51,434 nt of DNA from Bizionia argentinensis JUB59 (GCF_000224335.1 NZ_AFXZ01000022.1:1-51434); one strand, 5' to 3'. Shown: positions 30,825 through 39,221, counted from the stretch's first letter. Numbers and translations are program-made. Notes: generated by a model from the sequence alone, not told the origin.

Positions 30825-31664
30825 ATGTCAAATTTAATATATATAGGTTACGATTTTAAAGTCGCGCCTTTACAACCAGGAGTCGAAATTTTAATTGCCG
30901 AACTCGGTTATGGTGGTTTTGAAAGTTTTGTAGAAACAGAAACAGGTGTTACTGCATATATTCAGAAAGATGAATGGAATGCTGATATTTTAAAAGATAT
31001 TCAGATTTTAGATTCTGATGAATTTGAAATTACATTTGAATATAACGAAATCGAGCAAGTAAATTGGAATGCGGAATGGGAACGAAATTTCAATCCAATT
31101 GTCGTGGACGATATTTGTGCTGTTCGTGCGCCGTTTCATGATAAATTTGATAAGGAATACGATATTATTATCGAACCTAAAATGAGTTTTGGTACCGGAC
31201 ATCATGAAACAACACATATGATGCTTCAGCATATTCTAAAAAACGATTTCAAAGATAAATCTGTTTTAGATATGGGCTGTGGAACTGGTGTTTTAGCAAT
31301 TTTGGCTGAAATGAAGGGTGCCAAACCATTAGATGCAATAGATATTGATAATTGGTGCTATTTAAATAGTTTGGAGAATGTAGAGCGAAATAAGTGTCAT
31401 CATATTACTGTTTTAGAAGGTGATGCGAGTTTGTTGAAAGATAAAACTTACGATATTATTATTGCTAATATCAATCGAAATATTCTACTTCAGGATATTC
31501 CTGTGTACGCTACTTGTTTAAATGCTAAAGGTTTATTATTTTTAAGTGGATTTTATAAAGAGGATATTCCGGCAATTGAAGAACTTTGTAATAAGGTAGG
31601 TTTAAAATGCGTTGATACATTAGAACAAAATAATTGGGTTGCCTTAAAATTTGAAAAAGAATAA
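30825..31664 (+). CDS. prmA: ribosomal protein L11 methyltransferase
   Basis: SAM-dependent methylation of ribosomal protein L11. 279 aa: N-terminal substrate domain, linker KMSFGTGHHETTHMML near 125, SAM-binding DMGCGTGVLAILAEMKGA near 148, and NINRNIL near 212. Lies 12 nt after tpiA. Confidence 0.96.
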   Translation: MSNLIYIGYDFKVAPLQPGVEILIAELGYGGFESFVETETGVTAYIQKDEWNADILKDIQILDSDEFEITFEYNEIEQVNWNAEWERNFNPIVVDDICAVRAPFHDKFDKEYDIIIEPKMSFGTGHHETTHMMLQHILKNDFKDKSVLDMGCGTGVLAILAEMKGAKPLDAIDIDNWCYLNSLENVERNKCHHITVLEGDASLLKDKTYDIIIANINRNILLQDIPVYATCLNAKGLLFLSGFYKEDIPAIEELCNKVGLKCVDTLEQNNWVALKFEKE

Positions 31665-31704
31665 TTGTTGATTGAATTTTATTCAGAAACAAAATATTAG
31701 AATT

Positions 31705-31980
31705 ATGAGTACAAGAGAACAAACATTAGAAGATGTTTTACTACAAGAAGAGGTTTTGGTTGAAAACGAAATCGTTTTGTATAATGATGAAGTTAATACT
31801 TTCGATCATGTTATTAATACGTTGATTTACGCTTGCGATCACACAGCTGAACAAGCAGAACAGTGTTCTATTTTAGTACACTATAAAGGACAATGTACCG
31901 TTAAAACAGGATCGTATAAAAAGCTAGAACCTATGTGTACTATGCTTTTAGAAGCCGGATTAAGTGCTGAAATTAGTTAA
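31705..31980 (+). CDS. clpS: ATP-dependent Clp protease adaptor ClpS
   Basis: N-degron adaptor that delivers proteins to ClpAP-type proteases. 91 aa from the ATG at 31705; a longer TTG-initiated frame adds 11 residues that are not family-like. Visible: LYNDEVNTFDHVINTLI (the NDxxT degron-pocket segment), ACDHTAEQAEQCSILVHYKG, and the C-terminal LEAGLSAEI. Last gene of the tpiA-prmA-clpS unit, followed by a terminator. Confidence 0.95.
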   Translation: MSTREQTLEDVLLQEEVLVENEIVLYNDEVNTFDHVINTLIYACDHTAEQAEQCSILVHYKGQCTVKTGSYKKLEPMCTMLLEAGLSAEIS

Positions 31981-32000
31981 AACAGTATGCAAAATTCATA

Positions 32001-32037
32001 AAAAAAAGCAAGCTAGGTAAACAAGCTTGCTTTTTTT
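32001..32037 (+). terminator. intrinsic terminator of tpiA-prmA-clpS
   Basis: Perfect 14-bp stem AAAAAAAGCAAGCT / AGCTTGCTTTTTTT, 9-nt loop, T-run. Confidence 0.85.
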
Positions 32038-32125
32038 ATACGCATGTTTTAGGAGAATTTTATGGATTTTCATTTTATAAAGTGTCAGAATGGTAGTATA
32101 TTATGATAAACTAAAAAAGAAAGAA

Positions 32126-32554
32126 ATGAAAACATTATATGAAGCAACCACGCAAGCTATAGGTGGGAGAAAAGGACATGTAAAATCAGAAAACAGTCCT
32201 GTCGATTTTAATTTGTCCGTCCCGAAATCTATGGGTGGCGATGGTGGAAATGGCGCCAATCCGGAACAGTTATTTGGAGCCGCTTATGCTGCATGTTTTG
32301 GAGGCGCTTTACAGTCTGTTGCTAAAAGTGAAGGAATTGAAATTGATAGCAATGCTTTAAGCATTACCGCTATTATTGGATTTTGTGAAGATGAAGATGG
32401 CTTCTTTTTAGAAGCGACTTTGGATTGTTATATTCCGAATGTAGATTTAGAAACTGGAGAAGATTTGGTGGAAAAGGCTCATGAAGTTTGCCCTTTTAGT
32501 AAAGCAACACGTGATAATATTACAGTCAATTTAAACTTACTAGTAGATGAGTAA
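32126..32554 (+). CDS. ohr: organic hydroperoxide resistance protein, Ohr/OsmC family
   Basis: Thiol peroxidase that reduces organic hydroperoxides. 142 aa from the ATG at 32126 (MKTLYEATTQAIGGRKG, the family N-terminus). The catalytic cysteines are C57 (YAACFGGAL) and C122 (EVCPFSKAT). GANPEQLFGAAYAACF is the family hallmark. It has its own terminator; no OhrR regulator is adjacent. Confidence 0.94.
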   Translation: MKTLYEATTQAIGGRKGHVKSENSPVDFNLSVPKSMGGDGGNGANPEQLFGAAYAACFGGALQSVAKSEGIEIDSNALSITAIIGFCEDEDGFFLEATLDCYIPNVDLETGEDLVEKAHEVCPFSKATRDNITVNLNLLVDE

Positions 32555-32583
32555 TATTTGATGTTGAGAATTATTTATCATAA

Positions 32584-32615
32584 AAAAAGCAAGCTATATT
32601 TATAGCTTGCTTTTT
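32584..32615 (+). terminator. intrinsic terminator of ohr
   Basis: Stem AAAAAGCAAGCTATA / TATAGCTTGCTTTTT with a 2-nt loop. Its core is the same GCAAGCT stem as the clpS terminator 580 nt upstream. Confidence 0.85.
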
Positions 32616-32704
32616 ATGTCTCAGAGGTTTAAAAAATCACATTTTTAAGATTTTAATGCGATTTTCAATTACATTAATTTAATTCAGACGCAAGAGTTAC
32701 CTTT

Positions 32705-34867
32705 TTAATCTTTAGCTAATTCTTCCTGTAAGATCGCTTTTAACTCTTTAACTGTAGGGTTTCCAATATTATCATTAACAACCTCTCCTTTTTTGTTAAC
32801 TAACATATAACGGGGAACTCCAGAAAATTGAAACTTTTTTAATAAGTAGTCCCATTCCTCTGTAGAAACTCTATAGTGTTCGCCAGCTATCTCTGTAATT
32901 GCTTGTCTCCATTTGTTTTCTGATGATCTTTTATTATCACCAGTTATATATAAAAAGACAACATCTTCATTTTTCATCTCCTCTTTAAGTGGCGCAGCTC
33001 TCTTAATAGCAGGTATACATATTCCACACCAAGTTGCCCAAAAATCGACATAAATAACTTTACCTTTAAACTTTTTGATTATGGATTCAAATAATTCTTC
33101 GTTCTCTGTTTTTTGTATAGTATTAATGTTGTAAGTAATTTTTGTTTGAGTTGCTTTAGCTTTTTTAGCAGCAACCATTATATAACTTGCTAAAAAAGGA
33201 TCTTTAATTTCTTGATTTATACTTTTTAAGTCTGAATCTGTAATGGTGTAACCTTCATCAAAAAAACTGCCGTATAATCTTTGAAATCTCAGAAAGTCCA
33301 GCATAAAGCCTTCTGATAGTCCAAAATACTTCTTAACGCTATCTTCAATATTGCTACTTGAATTATCTGTATCTTCAAAAGCATTAACACTAGAAGATAG
33401 TTTTGCTGTGATAAAACCGTAAAATGGGGATACTAATAAGCCCAAACGATCAGTAGTTAATTCTTCCGGAATAAAATCATAATACGAGGGTTCGATTGTA
33501 TAGTCTTTAAGGACAAGTTGCGACTCTTCGTCATTGTCTTTATTTGCTTCTTTAACTGCATACATTCTTAATCTTTCATAATTAAAGATATCTAATATAT
33601 TAAGAGCTTCCATTTTTATTTTTTCAATTTGAAGTGCTTTAGCGCTTAAAAATTGTTTTTTTCGCAGCTCTTGAATAGTATTAATTCTTTTATCTCTAAG
33701 GTCCTGACAAGCTTTTTTATAGTCATCAGGAGTTCCTGTGATACTTATATTTTCTAATATCTTCAAGTTTGTTTTATCCTCTAAAGAATTCTTTAAGTCC
33801 ATTTCCTTCAAACCAGCATTTAACATGGCACAATCCCCCATGAAAAGAGGTGTTTTGTCGTTTATTAAGTGAAATGTTTCCTTACCGGGCTCGACATTAA
33901 CTTCTTGCATGGAGGCATAGGGTGAATTCACGAGTATGTATTTTGGGTAATTAGCTGAAAATTTTATTGAAAAGCTACCATCCTCGTTAATTTTAACTTT
34001 TAAAGGATCTACTCTTAACGTAAAGGCGTCATGTAATAAAATAGATATGGAGACTTTTTCTTTTACGCGCTCTGTATAGCCTTTAATAACCCCCGAATAA
34101 GTTGTGGAGTCCATTTTAAATAAAGTAGCAGACTCGTAAGGTAAATCGTTTTCCAATATATAATTCGGGTTGTGCACTTTTTCTAAACTATATGTTTTGA
34201 GTTCTTTTGGTTTAGATCCAAAATCGACGCGTCCGTTTTTGTTAAGTTTTGCATAAACCGTTTTTAACTCACCTTTTCGCTCTAAAATAATAGTGTAGTC
34301 TTTTCCTTTGTTAGTCAGGGTTTTATAGTTCCAAACTGCTCTATCTATTATAGCTTTATTAGCATGAAAACTATAGTCCCATCGGTTGCTACCATCTGTT
34401 CGTAGCCAGTCGCCCCGAATTGCCATTGGTAATATGGATGCTTTTTCTTGATCTATAATAATGTCGTAAACATATTGGTTGTTTTTGTCATTTTCTTCAT
34501 TGGGAACTGCAACGAAATCTATTATTTCTGTGTTAGCCTCTAATTTTGGGAAGTACAGGCTATAGAAAAGTTCACCTGTTGCAGATGCTTTATTTACTTC
34601 GTTTATTTTTATGCCATCTGCTTTAGTTAAAAACAGTTTTTGATCACTACCAACTACCTCTATATAACTTTTTTTAGAAACGAATACTTTCTTATAAGAA
34701 TAAGACTTAATATGAAAATGTAAAACTGTAGCATTATCTAAAAAATCAATTTTTGTAATGGACCCTGAAACAGTACTTAGCCCATACTCGGGGTTTTCAA
34801 TGGTTTTTTGAGCAAAGACATTGGCTAATAATAACAATAAAAGTATAGTGATGTAATAGTTTTTCAT
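32705..34867 (-). CDS. exported TlpA-type thioredoxin-domain protein
   Basis: 720 aa with a signal peptide (MKNYYITILLLLLLANVFAQ). A long N-terminal part of unknown fold, beta-rich to about residue 330 and helical to about 580, is followed by a C-terminal thioredoxin domain: VIYVDFWATWCGICIPAIKRAAP with CGIC near 615-618, FLYITGDNKR, and the cis-Pro loop FSGVPRYMLVNKKGE near 690. Such TlpA/ResA-like proteins act as periplasmic thiol reductases. Monocistronic; target unknown. Confidence 0.85.
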   Translation of the reverse strand: MKNYYITILLLLLLANVFAQKTIENPEYGLSTVSGSITKIDFLDNATVLHFHIKSYSYKKVFVSKKSYIEVVGSDQKLFLTKADGIKINEVNKASATGELFYSLYFPKLEANTEIIDFVAVPNEENDKNNQYVYDIIIDQEKASILPMAIRGDWLRTDGSNRWDYSFHANKAIIDRAVWNYKTLTNKGKDYTIILERKGELKTVYAKLNKNGRVDFGSKPKELKTYSLEKVHNPNYILENDLPYESATLFKMDSTTYSGVIKGYTERVKEKVSISILLHDAFTLRVDPLKVKINEDGSFSIKFSANYPKYILVNSPYASMQEVNVEPGKETFHLINDKTPLFMGDCAMLNAGLKEMDLKNSLEDKTNLKILENISITGTPDDYKKACQDLRDKRINTIQELRKKQFLSAKALQIEKIKMEALNILDIFNYERLRMYAVKEANKDNDEESQLVLKDYTIEPSYYDFIPEELTTDRLGLLVSPFYGFITAKLSSSVNAFEDTDNSSSNIEDSVKKYFGLSEGFMLDFLRFQRLYGSFFDEGYTITDSDLKSINQEIKDPFLASYIMVAAKKAKATQTKITYNINTIQKTENEELFESIIKKFKGKVIYVDFWATWCGICIPAIKRAAPLKEEMKNEDVVFLYITGDNKRSSENKWRQAITEIAGEHYRVSTEEWDYLLKKFQFSGVPRYMLVNKKGEVVNDNIGNPTVKELKAILQEELAKD

Positions 34868-35049
34868 AAGGTGTTGATTGTTTGAAGCTTAATAATGGCT
34901 AATATAAAATAATTATACAAACCTAACACCCAATTAAAATAATTGTAAGAAATAACGATCAAATTAGTTAATAGTGACACTAAAAGTGACATATACTCAA
35001 AAATTCAAAAATTAGATAGGAGTGATATGTAAGGAAAACTGAATATTTT

Positions 35050-35378
35050 GGATTTTTGCGCATCCCAAAAGCTGCAATATGATAAAAAGAATGTAAACTT
35101 ATAAATTCAACCTGGTGAGTTATTTAGTCATATTTATAAAATAAAACAAAGCTCTATGGGATTGATATGCATCCAAAAAGCTCCGTTTTAAGATTATTAC
35201 GAACAAAATAAGGCTCAAGTAAACTTGGCGATTTGGCTATAAATGAGGAAGTGGATTCGCTGCGGGCATCCGTAAAGATCCGCTTTGATACTAATTGAAG
35301 TAAAAAACCTCAATCTCGCTATGAAGGATTTTTAAGATAAAGCATGTCTTTCGGATTGCTGCGCATCCATAAAGCTCC
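35050..35378 (+). repeat. four degenerate copies of a ~26-nt motif spaced about 100 nt
   Basis: Copies at 35050-35075, 35159-35184, 35253-35281 and 35353-35378. All read GGATT, a short variable piece, (GCG/ATG)CATCC, one or two bases, then AAAG(C/A)T(C/G)C. Start-to-start distances are 109, 94 and 100. GGAT and ATCC can pair, making a mini-hairpin. The sequence between copies is not obviously conserved. Confidence 0.5.
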
Positions 35379-35394
35379 TCCCGACGCTTCGGGA
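35379..35394. repeat. short TCCCGA...TCGGGA inverted repeat
   Basis: TCCCGA and TCGGGA around CGCT; same arms as the one at 21650-21667. Confidence 0.4.
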
Positions 35395-35402
35395 TTGAAA
35401 AG

Positions 35403-35455
35403 AAAAAATCCATACATTAAATCAAGCTCGCTTGAATTTATAAGTATGGATTTTT
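35403..35455 (-). terminator. nested hairpin, likely terminator of the hip operon
   Basis: Outer arms AAAAAATCCATAC / GTATGGATTTTT; an inner stem TCAAGC/GCTTGA sits in the loop. Read on the minus strand it ends in a T-run beyond the toxin gene. About 210 nt separate it from the toxin stop. Confidence 0.5.
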
Positions 35456-35664
35456 CATTTATTCGTGACCTCGACTGGATTCAAACCCAATCGGCAAACA
35501 CTTGATATTGTTGAGGTTTCCAGATTTGCTTTGCAAATGGTAACCGAATAGCAGACACTTTGAATGAACGTGTTTGGTTTTAAATGACTTTCAAACCTTT
35601 CTACTAAATTACAAAAAACTAGGATTCAAACCTATATAAATTAGATGAAATACTATTAGCGTTT

Positions 35665-36615
35665 TTAAAATTTTAGATTAATTTGTTGTGCTCGTTTAGA
35701 AATTAGTTCTTTGAATGCTTCTTTTTTTTCAATGCTTAAAAAGCTGTTATTAATTAGTTGCTCCCATTCTGTCATTCCGGTTTCTATACGTTTCCAAGTG
35801 TTTTGGATAGCCTTATTAGGAATACCACTTCCTGCTATGGCGCTCTCAAAATCCGTACGTTTTATACGATTCTTTTTGCCATTGATATTGAGTGCTAGCT
35901 CTTCTGGATCGTCAACAAGTAGTTGTGCGGAAATCATATCATATACGGGTGTTAAACTATAATTTCCTGGTGCCTCGGCAATCAGAGAGAAGTTTTTTAA
36001 ATGCATATCATTGTTTCCTATAAGAAACGAAACTATTACCTGTTCATAAAAGCGTATAATATCAATTAAGGGATTATAACCGTAGGTTTTTATACCCTTT
36101 GCAATTTGCTCATAAGACCCTCTGTATTTATGTTCTGTCAAGCGTTCTGTAAACTGACAGGCATCTTCCATTGCCAATTTGCTGCCATCTGGTTTGCGGT
36201 CTATTCGTCGTGTTAGGTAAGCGAGTTCTCCATCTTTCAGGGGAATTAATAAGAAGGGTACTGTGTCTACACCGCATACTTTGGCAAGATGCATGGATAG
36301 AGCTTCTATTTGTGGCATTTCAGGGTGTAGCGCAAATGGTGGCTTTAATATAAATCGTCCATTTAAAGCTCCAACGATGGTTAGGCGCTTATTATTATTA
36401 ATCTCCTCATTATTATAGCCTAAAGATAGTTTTGGCTGTACACCAGTAACGATTAAACGCTGTGCTACATTCTCTTTGGCCAGCTGGTCTATTTCCGACA
36501 TGCCGTACTCCAATTGCATTACAGGTTTGTTGTCTTGCCAAAATTCTTTAAGGCAAGCTTCATGATACATATTAGTACCGCTTTCAATGGTTTTATGGCA
36601 TGCTAAACAAATCAT
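35665..36615 (-). CDS. hipT: HipA-type kinase toxin, HipT-like
   Basis: 316 aa Ser/Thr kinase of the HipA family, lacking the N-terminal subdomain, which is a separate gene here. Start at 36615 because its ATG overlaps the upstream stop as ATGA. Visible: a Cys/His motif C3-x2-C6, H18-x2-C21, likely a small zinc site; the Gly/Ser loop VTGVQPKLSL at 56-65, where HipA-type kinases autophosphorylate; catalytic loop D203-M-H-L-K207-N208 (NNDMHLKNFS); metal Asp D226 (VYDMISA). HipA/HipT kinases phosphorylate aminoacyl-tRNA synthetases; the target here is unknown. Third gene of a tripartite operon. Confidence 0.88.
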   Translation of the reverse strand: MICLACHKTIESGTNMYHEACLKEFWQDNKPVMQLEYGMSEIDQLAKENVAQRLIVTGVQPKLSLGYNNEEINNNKRLTIVGALNGRFILKPPFALHPEMPQIEALSMHLAKVCGVDTVPFLLIPLKDGELAYLTRRIDRKPDGSKLAMEDACQFTERLTEHKYRGSYEQIAKGIKTYGYNPLIDIIRFYEQVIVSFLIGNNDMHLKNFSLIAEAPGNYSLTPVYDMISAQLLVDDPEELALNINGKKNRIKRTDFESAIAGSGIPNKAIQNTWKRIETGMTEWEQLINNSFLSIEKKEAFKELISKRAQQINLKF

Positions 36616-36926
36616 ATTTCGCGAATGCTTATGTTGCCGATACAGTCGCGGCAAGTGGTTAATAATAGTCCCATGCGATCTCTAGGATTGAGCTTCCAGT
36701 TTTTATGTGCAATTTCGAGTAACCAGCCTTCTGGAATTAATCCATCAAAAAAAGGAAATAGGTATTCCGACTGATACACGTCTTCCTGCAGCGGTAATGA
36801 TAGCGCTATGGGCATTGGGTTATCGGTATTCAAATATGCAGCATCGTAAGAAAAGAAGTAACCTTCATCGGTTTCTTTCAAAATGCCTGCCTGCTGGTTA
36901 TTTATCCAGATTGCTCCTTGTCTCAT
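36612..36926 (-). CDS. hipS: HipA N-terminal-subdomain protein, HipS-like antitoxin
   Basis: 104 aa matching only the N-terminal subdomain of HipA (WINNQQAGILKE at the start; LPLQEDVYQSEYLFPFFDGLIPEGWLLE at 44-71). In the known HipBST systems this stand-alone piece is the antitoxin. W68 in the PEGW motif is a candidate for the residue that plugs the kinase pocket, by analogy only. The stop overlaps the kinase start by ATGA and the start overlaps hipB by 29 nt. Confidence 0.82.
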   Translation of the reverse strand: MRQGAIWINNQQAGILKETDEGYFFSYDAAYLNTDNPMPIALSLPLQEDVYQSEYLFPFFDGLIPEGWLLEIAHKNWKLNPRDRMGLLLTTCRDCIGNISIREI

Positions 36927-37140
36927 TTTTTATAGGTGTAGGGGTTAATGTATGACCAAAGAATTGTAATAACTGATTTACTTTATCTGTCATAACATTT
37001 GGTTTGCCTTGTTCGAGTTCGCGCAGGAAACGCAAGCCAATACCTGTCAAATCTGCTAGTTCTATTTGTGTGTATTTTGCCTCTTTTCGTCTGTAGCGTA
37101 CGAAAGTCGCTATGGCATTATCGCGGTCCCATGCTTTCAT
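36898..37140 (-). CDS. hipB: XRE-family DNA-binding protein, HipB-like
   Basis: 80 aa with one HTH at about residues 23-50 (YTQIELADLTGIGLRFLRELEQGK), the standard HipB/Cro fold. It begins the three-gene operon and starts directly next to the first of three palindromic operator-like sites. Expected to repress the operon by binding these sites. Confidence 0.85.
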   Translation of the reverse strand: MKAWDRDNAIATFVRYRRKEAKYTQIELADLTGIGLRFLRELEQGKPNVMTDKVNQLLQFFGHTLTPTPIKNETRSNLDK

Positions 37141-37143
37141 AAT

Positions 37144-37243
37144 TATACCTTTATGGGTGCAATTTACTATTTTTTATTTATATTATACCTTTTAGGGTAT
37201 AATTAATGTATTTTTGATGTTTGATATACCCGAAAGGGTATAT
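37144..37243 (-). promoter_or_regulatory. three palindromic operator-like sites upstream of hipB
   Basis: O1 37144-37160 (TATACC-TTTAT-GGGTGC, imperfect), O2 37182-37203 (ATTATACC ... GGTATAAT), O3 37224-37243 (ATATACCC-GAAA-GGGTATAT, perfect). Centres are about 41 nt apart, close to four helical turns, so a regulator would bind one face of the DNA. Confidence 0.75.
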
Positions 37244-37250
37244 TTAAGAG

Positions 37251-37448
37251 CTACTCTAGATATTGCATAACTGTCTCCTTTTTAATACCACTGTATTCGG
37301 AAAATTCCTCTGCTGTAATAAATTGATAGGACTTTTTACCAAAGTGATCTTTAATGTCGTTTAAGAGCTTACGACCATAGCGTTCACTTCTGCCAGTGAT
37401 ACGCATAATATCTTTTGGGTAAATACATAGTCTTTTGATGTTGCTCAT
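37251..37448 (-). CDS. small hypothetical DNA-binding-like protein
   Basis: 65 aa, basic N-terminal half (MSNIKRLCIYPKDIMRITGRSERYGRKLLN) and a second part that resembles a short winged or HTH segment (TAEEFSEYSGIKKETVMQYL). No family recognised with confidence; this type of small protein occurs often in Bacteroidota accessory regions. It ends 7 nt before operator site O3. Confidence 0.6.
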   Translation of the reverse strand: MSNIKRLCIYPKDIMRITGRSERYGRKLLNDIKDHFGKKSYQFITAEEFSEYSGIKKETVMQYLE

Positions 37449-37599
37449 ACCTTATCCATGCTTTATCTATACATGATCCTGTTATCATCTATGCGTTTAA
37501 ATTGGCAAAAAAGACACTTTTCGGCAGGGGCCGGAAGCGCTTTTGGGAATGTTTATTAAATATACGGAGTTTTAGGGAGAAATAAAAAAACTTTGAATT

Positions 37600-38355
37600 A
37601 TGGCTAGGCAAACAGGTATTATCAAATTAAAGGGAACTCTGGATGATATTTCCTTTTACAAAACAAGCGACGGGCATTTGGCGCGTACAAAAGGCGGTAT
37701 TGACGCCAGTCGTATAGCAAATGATCCTGCATTTCAACGAACGCGTGAAAATGGTTCTGAATTCGGGCGTGCTGGCAAAGCCGGCAAGCTAATTCGGAAT
37801 GCTATTCGGGTGCTGTTGCAAAATGCCAAAGACAAACGTGTGGTTAGCAGATTAACAAAAGATCTGGTAGCTATTGTAAAAACTGATGCTGTCAATTTAA
37901 GAGGTGAGCGAACTGTTCAGGATGGAAATTTAGATGCCTTTTTGGGTTTTGAATTTAACCTCAACGGTAAATTGGCTTCCACCTTATTTTCTGCTTACGG
38001 TGTGGCATTTGATCGGGTGACGGGAAGCGCTGATTTTACTTTAGCACCTTTTAGTCCGATGGTTAGAATAGCCGCGCCCATAGGAAGTACGCATTTTAGC
38101 ATTGTTATGGGTGCTGCAGAGTTAGATTTTGTAAACGAAACCTTTGTTTTTGAAACAGATGCTACTGGTATTTTACCGTATACGGCACCAGATACAGCTC
38201 CAATTGCTTTGAATGCAACGCTTACCGCTAACTCGGTGCTGCCGGTTATTGAAGTCGTAGGAGTTGCATTTTACCAAGAGGTAAATGGTGATATGTACCC
38301 GCTTAAAAACGGTGCTTTTAATGCGCTTTCGGTTGCACTAATTGACACGTTGTAA
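37600..38355 (+). CDS. hypothetical protein heading the DUF5675 cassette
   Basis: 251 aa. The N-terminus MARQTGIIKLKGTLDDISFY and TKGGIDASRIANDPAFQRTRENGSEFGRAGKAG are strongly conserved-looking and recur, from memory, in other Bacteroidota beside DUF5675. The second half is beta-rich with repeated hydrophobic strands. No signal peptide, no TM. No assigned function; a virion- or particle-like structural role is one guess. Followed after one base by the DUF5675 gene. Confidence 0.7.
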   Translation: MARQTGIIKLKGTLDDISFYKTSDGHLARTKGGIDASRIANDPAFQRTRENGSEFGRAGKAGKLIRNAIRVLLQNAKDKRVVSRLTKDLVAIVKTDAVNLRGERTVQDGNLDAFLGFEFNLNGKLASTLFSAYGVAFDRVTGSADFTLAPFSPMVRIAAPIGSTHFSIVMGAAELDFVNETFVFETDATGILPYTAPDTAPIALNATLTANSVLPVIEVVGVAFYQEVNGDMYPLKNGAFNALSVALIDTL

Positions 38356-38356
38356 T

Positions 38357-38752
38357 ATGGAATTATTGCTCCAAAGACACTATTTTAAAGAGGGTACGAA
38401 TAGTGCCCTCTTTGTTAATGGGCACTTTATCTGTTTTATGATTGAACTGCCTTGGTTGGATAATAAGCGTATGGTGTCTTGTATTCCAGAAGGGGTTTAT
38501 GAATTACAACCTCGAACTTCTAGTCGGTTGGGTAATCATATTCATGTGAAGTCGGTTGCAGATCGACGATTGATTTTAATTCACCAGGCCAATGATGCTA
38601 CTAAAGAATTGGAAGGTTGCTTGTCTCCAGTGAGTCAGCTAACGGGAATCGGAACAGGATGGTCGTCTAAATTAGCTATGCAAAAGATACTTTCACTTTG
38701 TCACCAAGCTTTTGAACGCAAAGAAATTATTTTATTAACTATTAACCATTAA
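38357..38752 (+). CDS. DUF5675 family protein
   Basis: 131 aa from the ATG at 38357, one base after the preceding stop (TAA-T-ATG). Visible family pattern: FVNGHFICFMIELPWLDNKRMVSCIPEGVYEL, then LGNHIHVKSVADRRLILIHQANDATKELEGCLSP. His, Asp and Cys residues in these segments (H541-type numbering not given; they lie at about residues 71-97) would suit a hydrolase. The family occurs in Bacteroidota and phages and is uncharacterised; a cell-wall role is speculation. Confidence 0.8.
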   Translation: MELLLQRHYFKEGTNSALFVNGHFICFMIELPWLDNKRMVSCIPEGVYELQPRTSSRLGNHIHVKSVADRRLILIHQANDATKELEGCLSPVSQLTGIGTGWSSKLAMQKILSLCHQAFERKEIILLTINH

Positions 38753-38818
38753 ACCTCCTCTCTAACCCTCTCCAAAGGGCCGGGAATGCAGAGCGGATTT
38801 TTTTTAAAACTTATAATT

Positions 38819-39040
38819 ATGAATTTAGTTGAACGTTACCAAAAACCAACTCCGAAGTTTTTCAGAATATTGAGAAATATTGGTATAGCACTTGCAGCTG
38901 CTGGTGGTGCTATTATTGCCGCACCTATAAGCATTCCAGCGATTGTGATAACTATAGCCACTTATATGACGGTTGTTGGTGCTGTTGCTACGGCTGTGAG
39001 TCAGGCTGTAGTTATCGATGACTCTAACAAACAAAAATAG
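38819..39040 (+). CDS. small membrane protein, holin-like
   Basis: 73 aa from the ATG at 38819. Basic N-terminus (MNLVERYQKPTPKFFRILRN) followed by two hydrophobic Gly/Ala-rich helices (GIALAAAGGAIIAAPIS and IVITIATYMTVVGAVATAVSQ) and a short charged tail. Size and layout are like phage holins. One base separates it from the next small membrane protein. Confidence 0.65.
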   Translation: MNLVERYQKPTPKFFRILRNIGIALAAAGGAIIAAPISIPAIVITIATYMTVVGAVATAVSQAVVIDDSNKQK

Positions 39041-39041
39041 C

Positions 39042-39221
39042 ATGGACTTTTCGGAATTAAATACAAAAGCTGGTTTTTTGGGCGGTACTTTATTTTCGAT
39101 CGCCTTAAATATTAGTTTGGACGCGATTCTATTCACGGTTGTTATGGCAAGTATTGGCGCTTCTGTTAGTTATTTAGTCGCCAAACTTCTAAATTATATT
39201 TTCAGTTTCTTCAAAAAATAG
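39042..39221 (+). CDS. second small membrane protein
   Basis: 59 aa from the ATG at 39042 (TAG-C-ATG after the previous gene). One to two hydrophobic helices (LFSIALNISLDAILFTVVMASIGASVSYLVAKLL) ending in Phe and two Lys. No family recognised. Last gene of the cassette. Confidence 0.6.
   Translation: MDFSELNTKAGFLGGTLFSIALNISLDAILFTVVMASIGASVSYLVAKLLNYIFSFFKK

Larger units (their letters stand above)
34868..35402. other. non-coding stretch with a degenerate ~100-nt repeat
   Basis: No gene seen. The stretch carries four diverged copies of a motif GGATT-n-GC(G)CATCC-n-AAAGCTCC described in the repeat entry, and the TCCCGA stem at 35379-35394. Confidence 0.5.

Noticed and set aside
35460-35500. 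tRNA remnant (TGGATTCAAACC resembles a reversed T arm)
   Set aside because: Only one arm-like piece; no acceptor or anticodon stem found around it.
35539-35545. Another cluster promoter (GGTAACC, minus strand)
   Set aside because: No TATTAA at N15; CTGGAA stands there.
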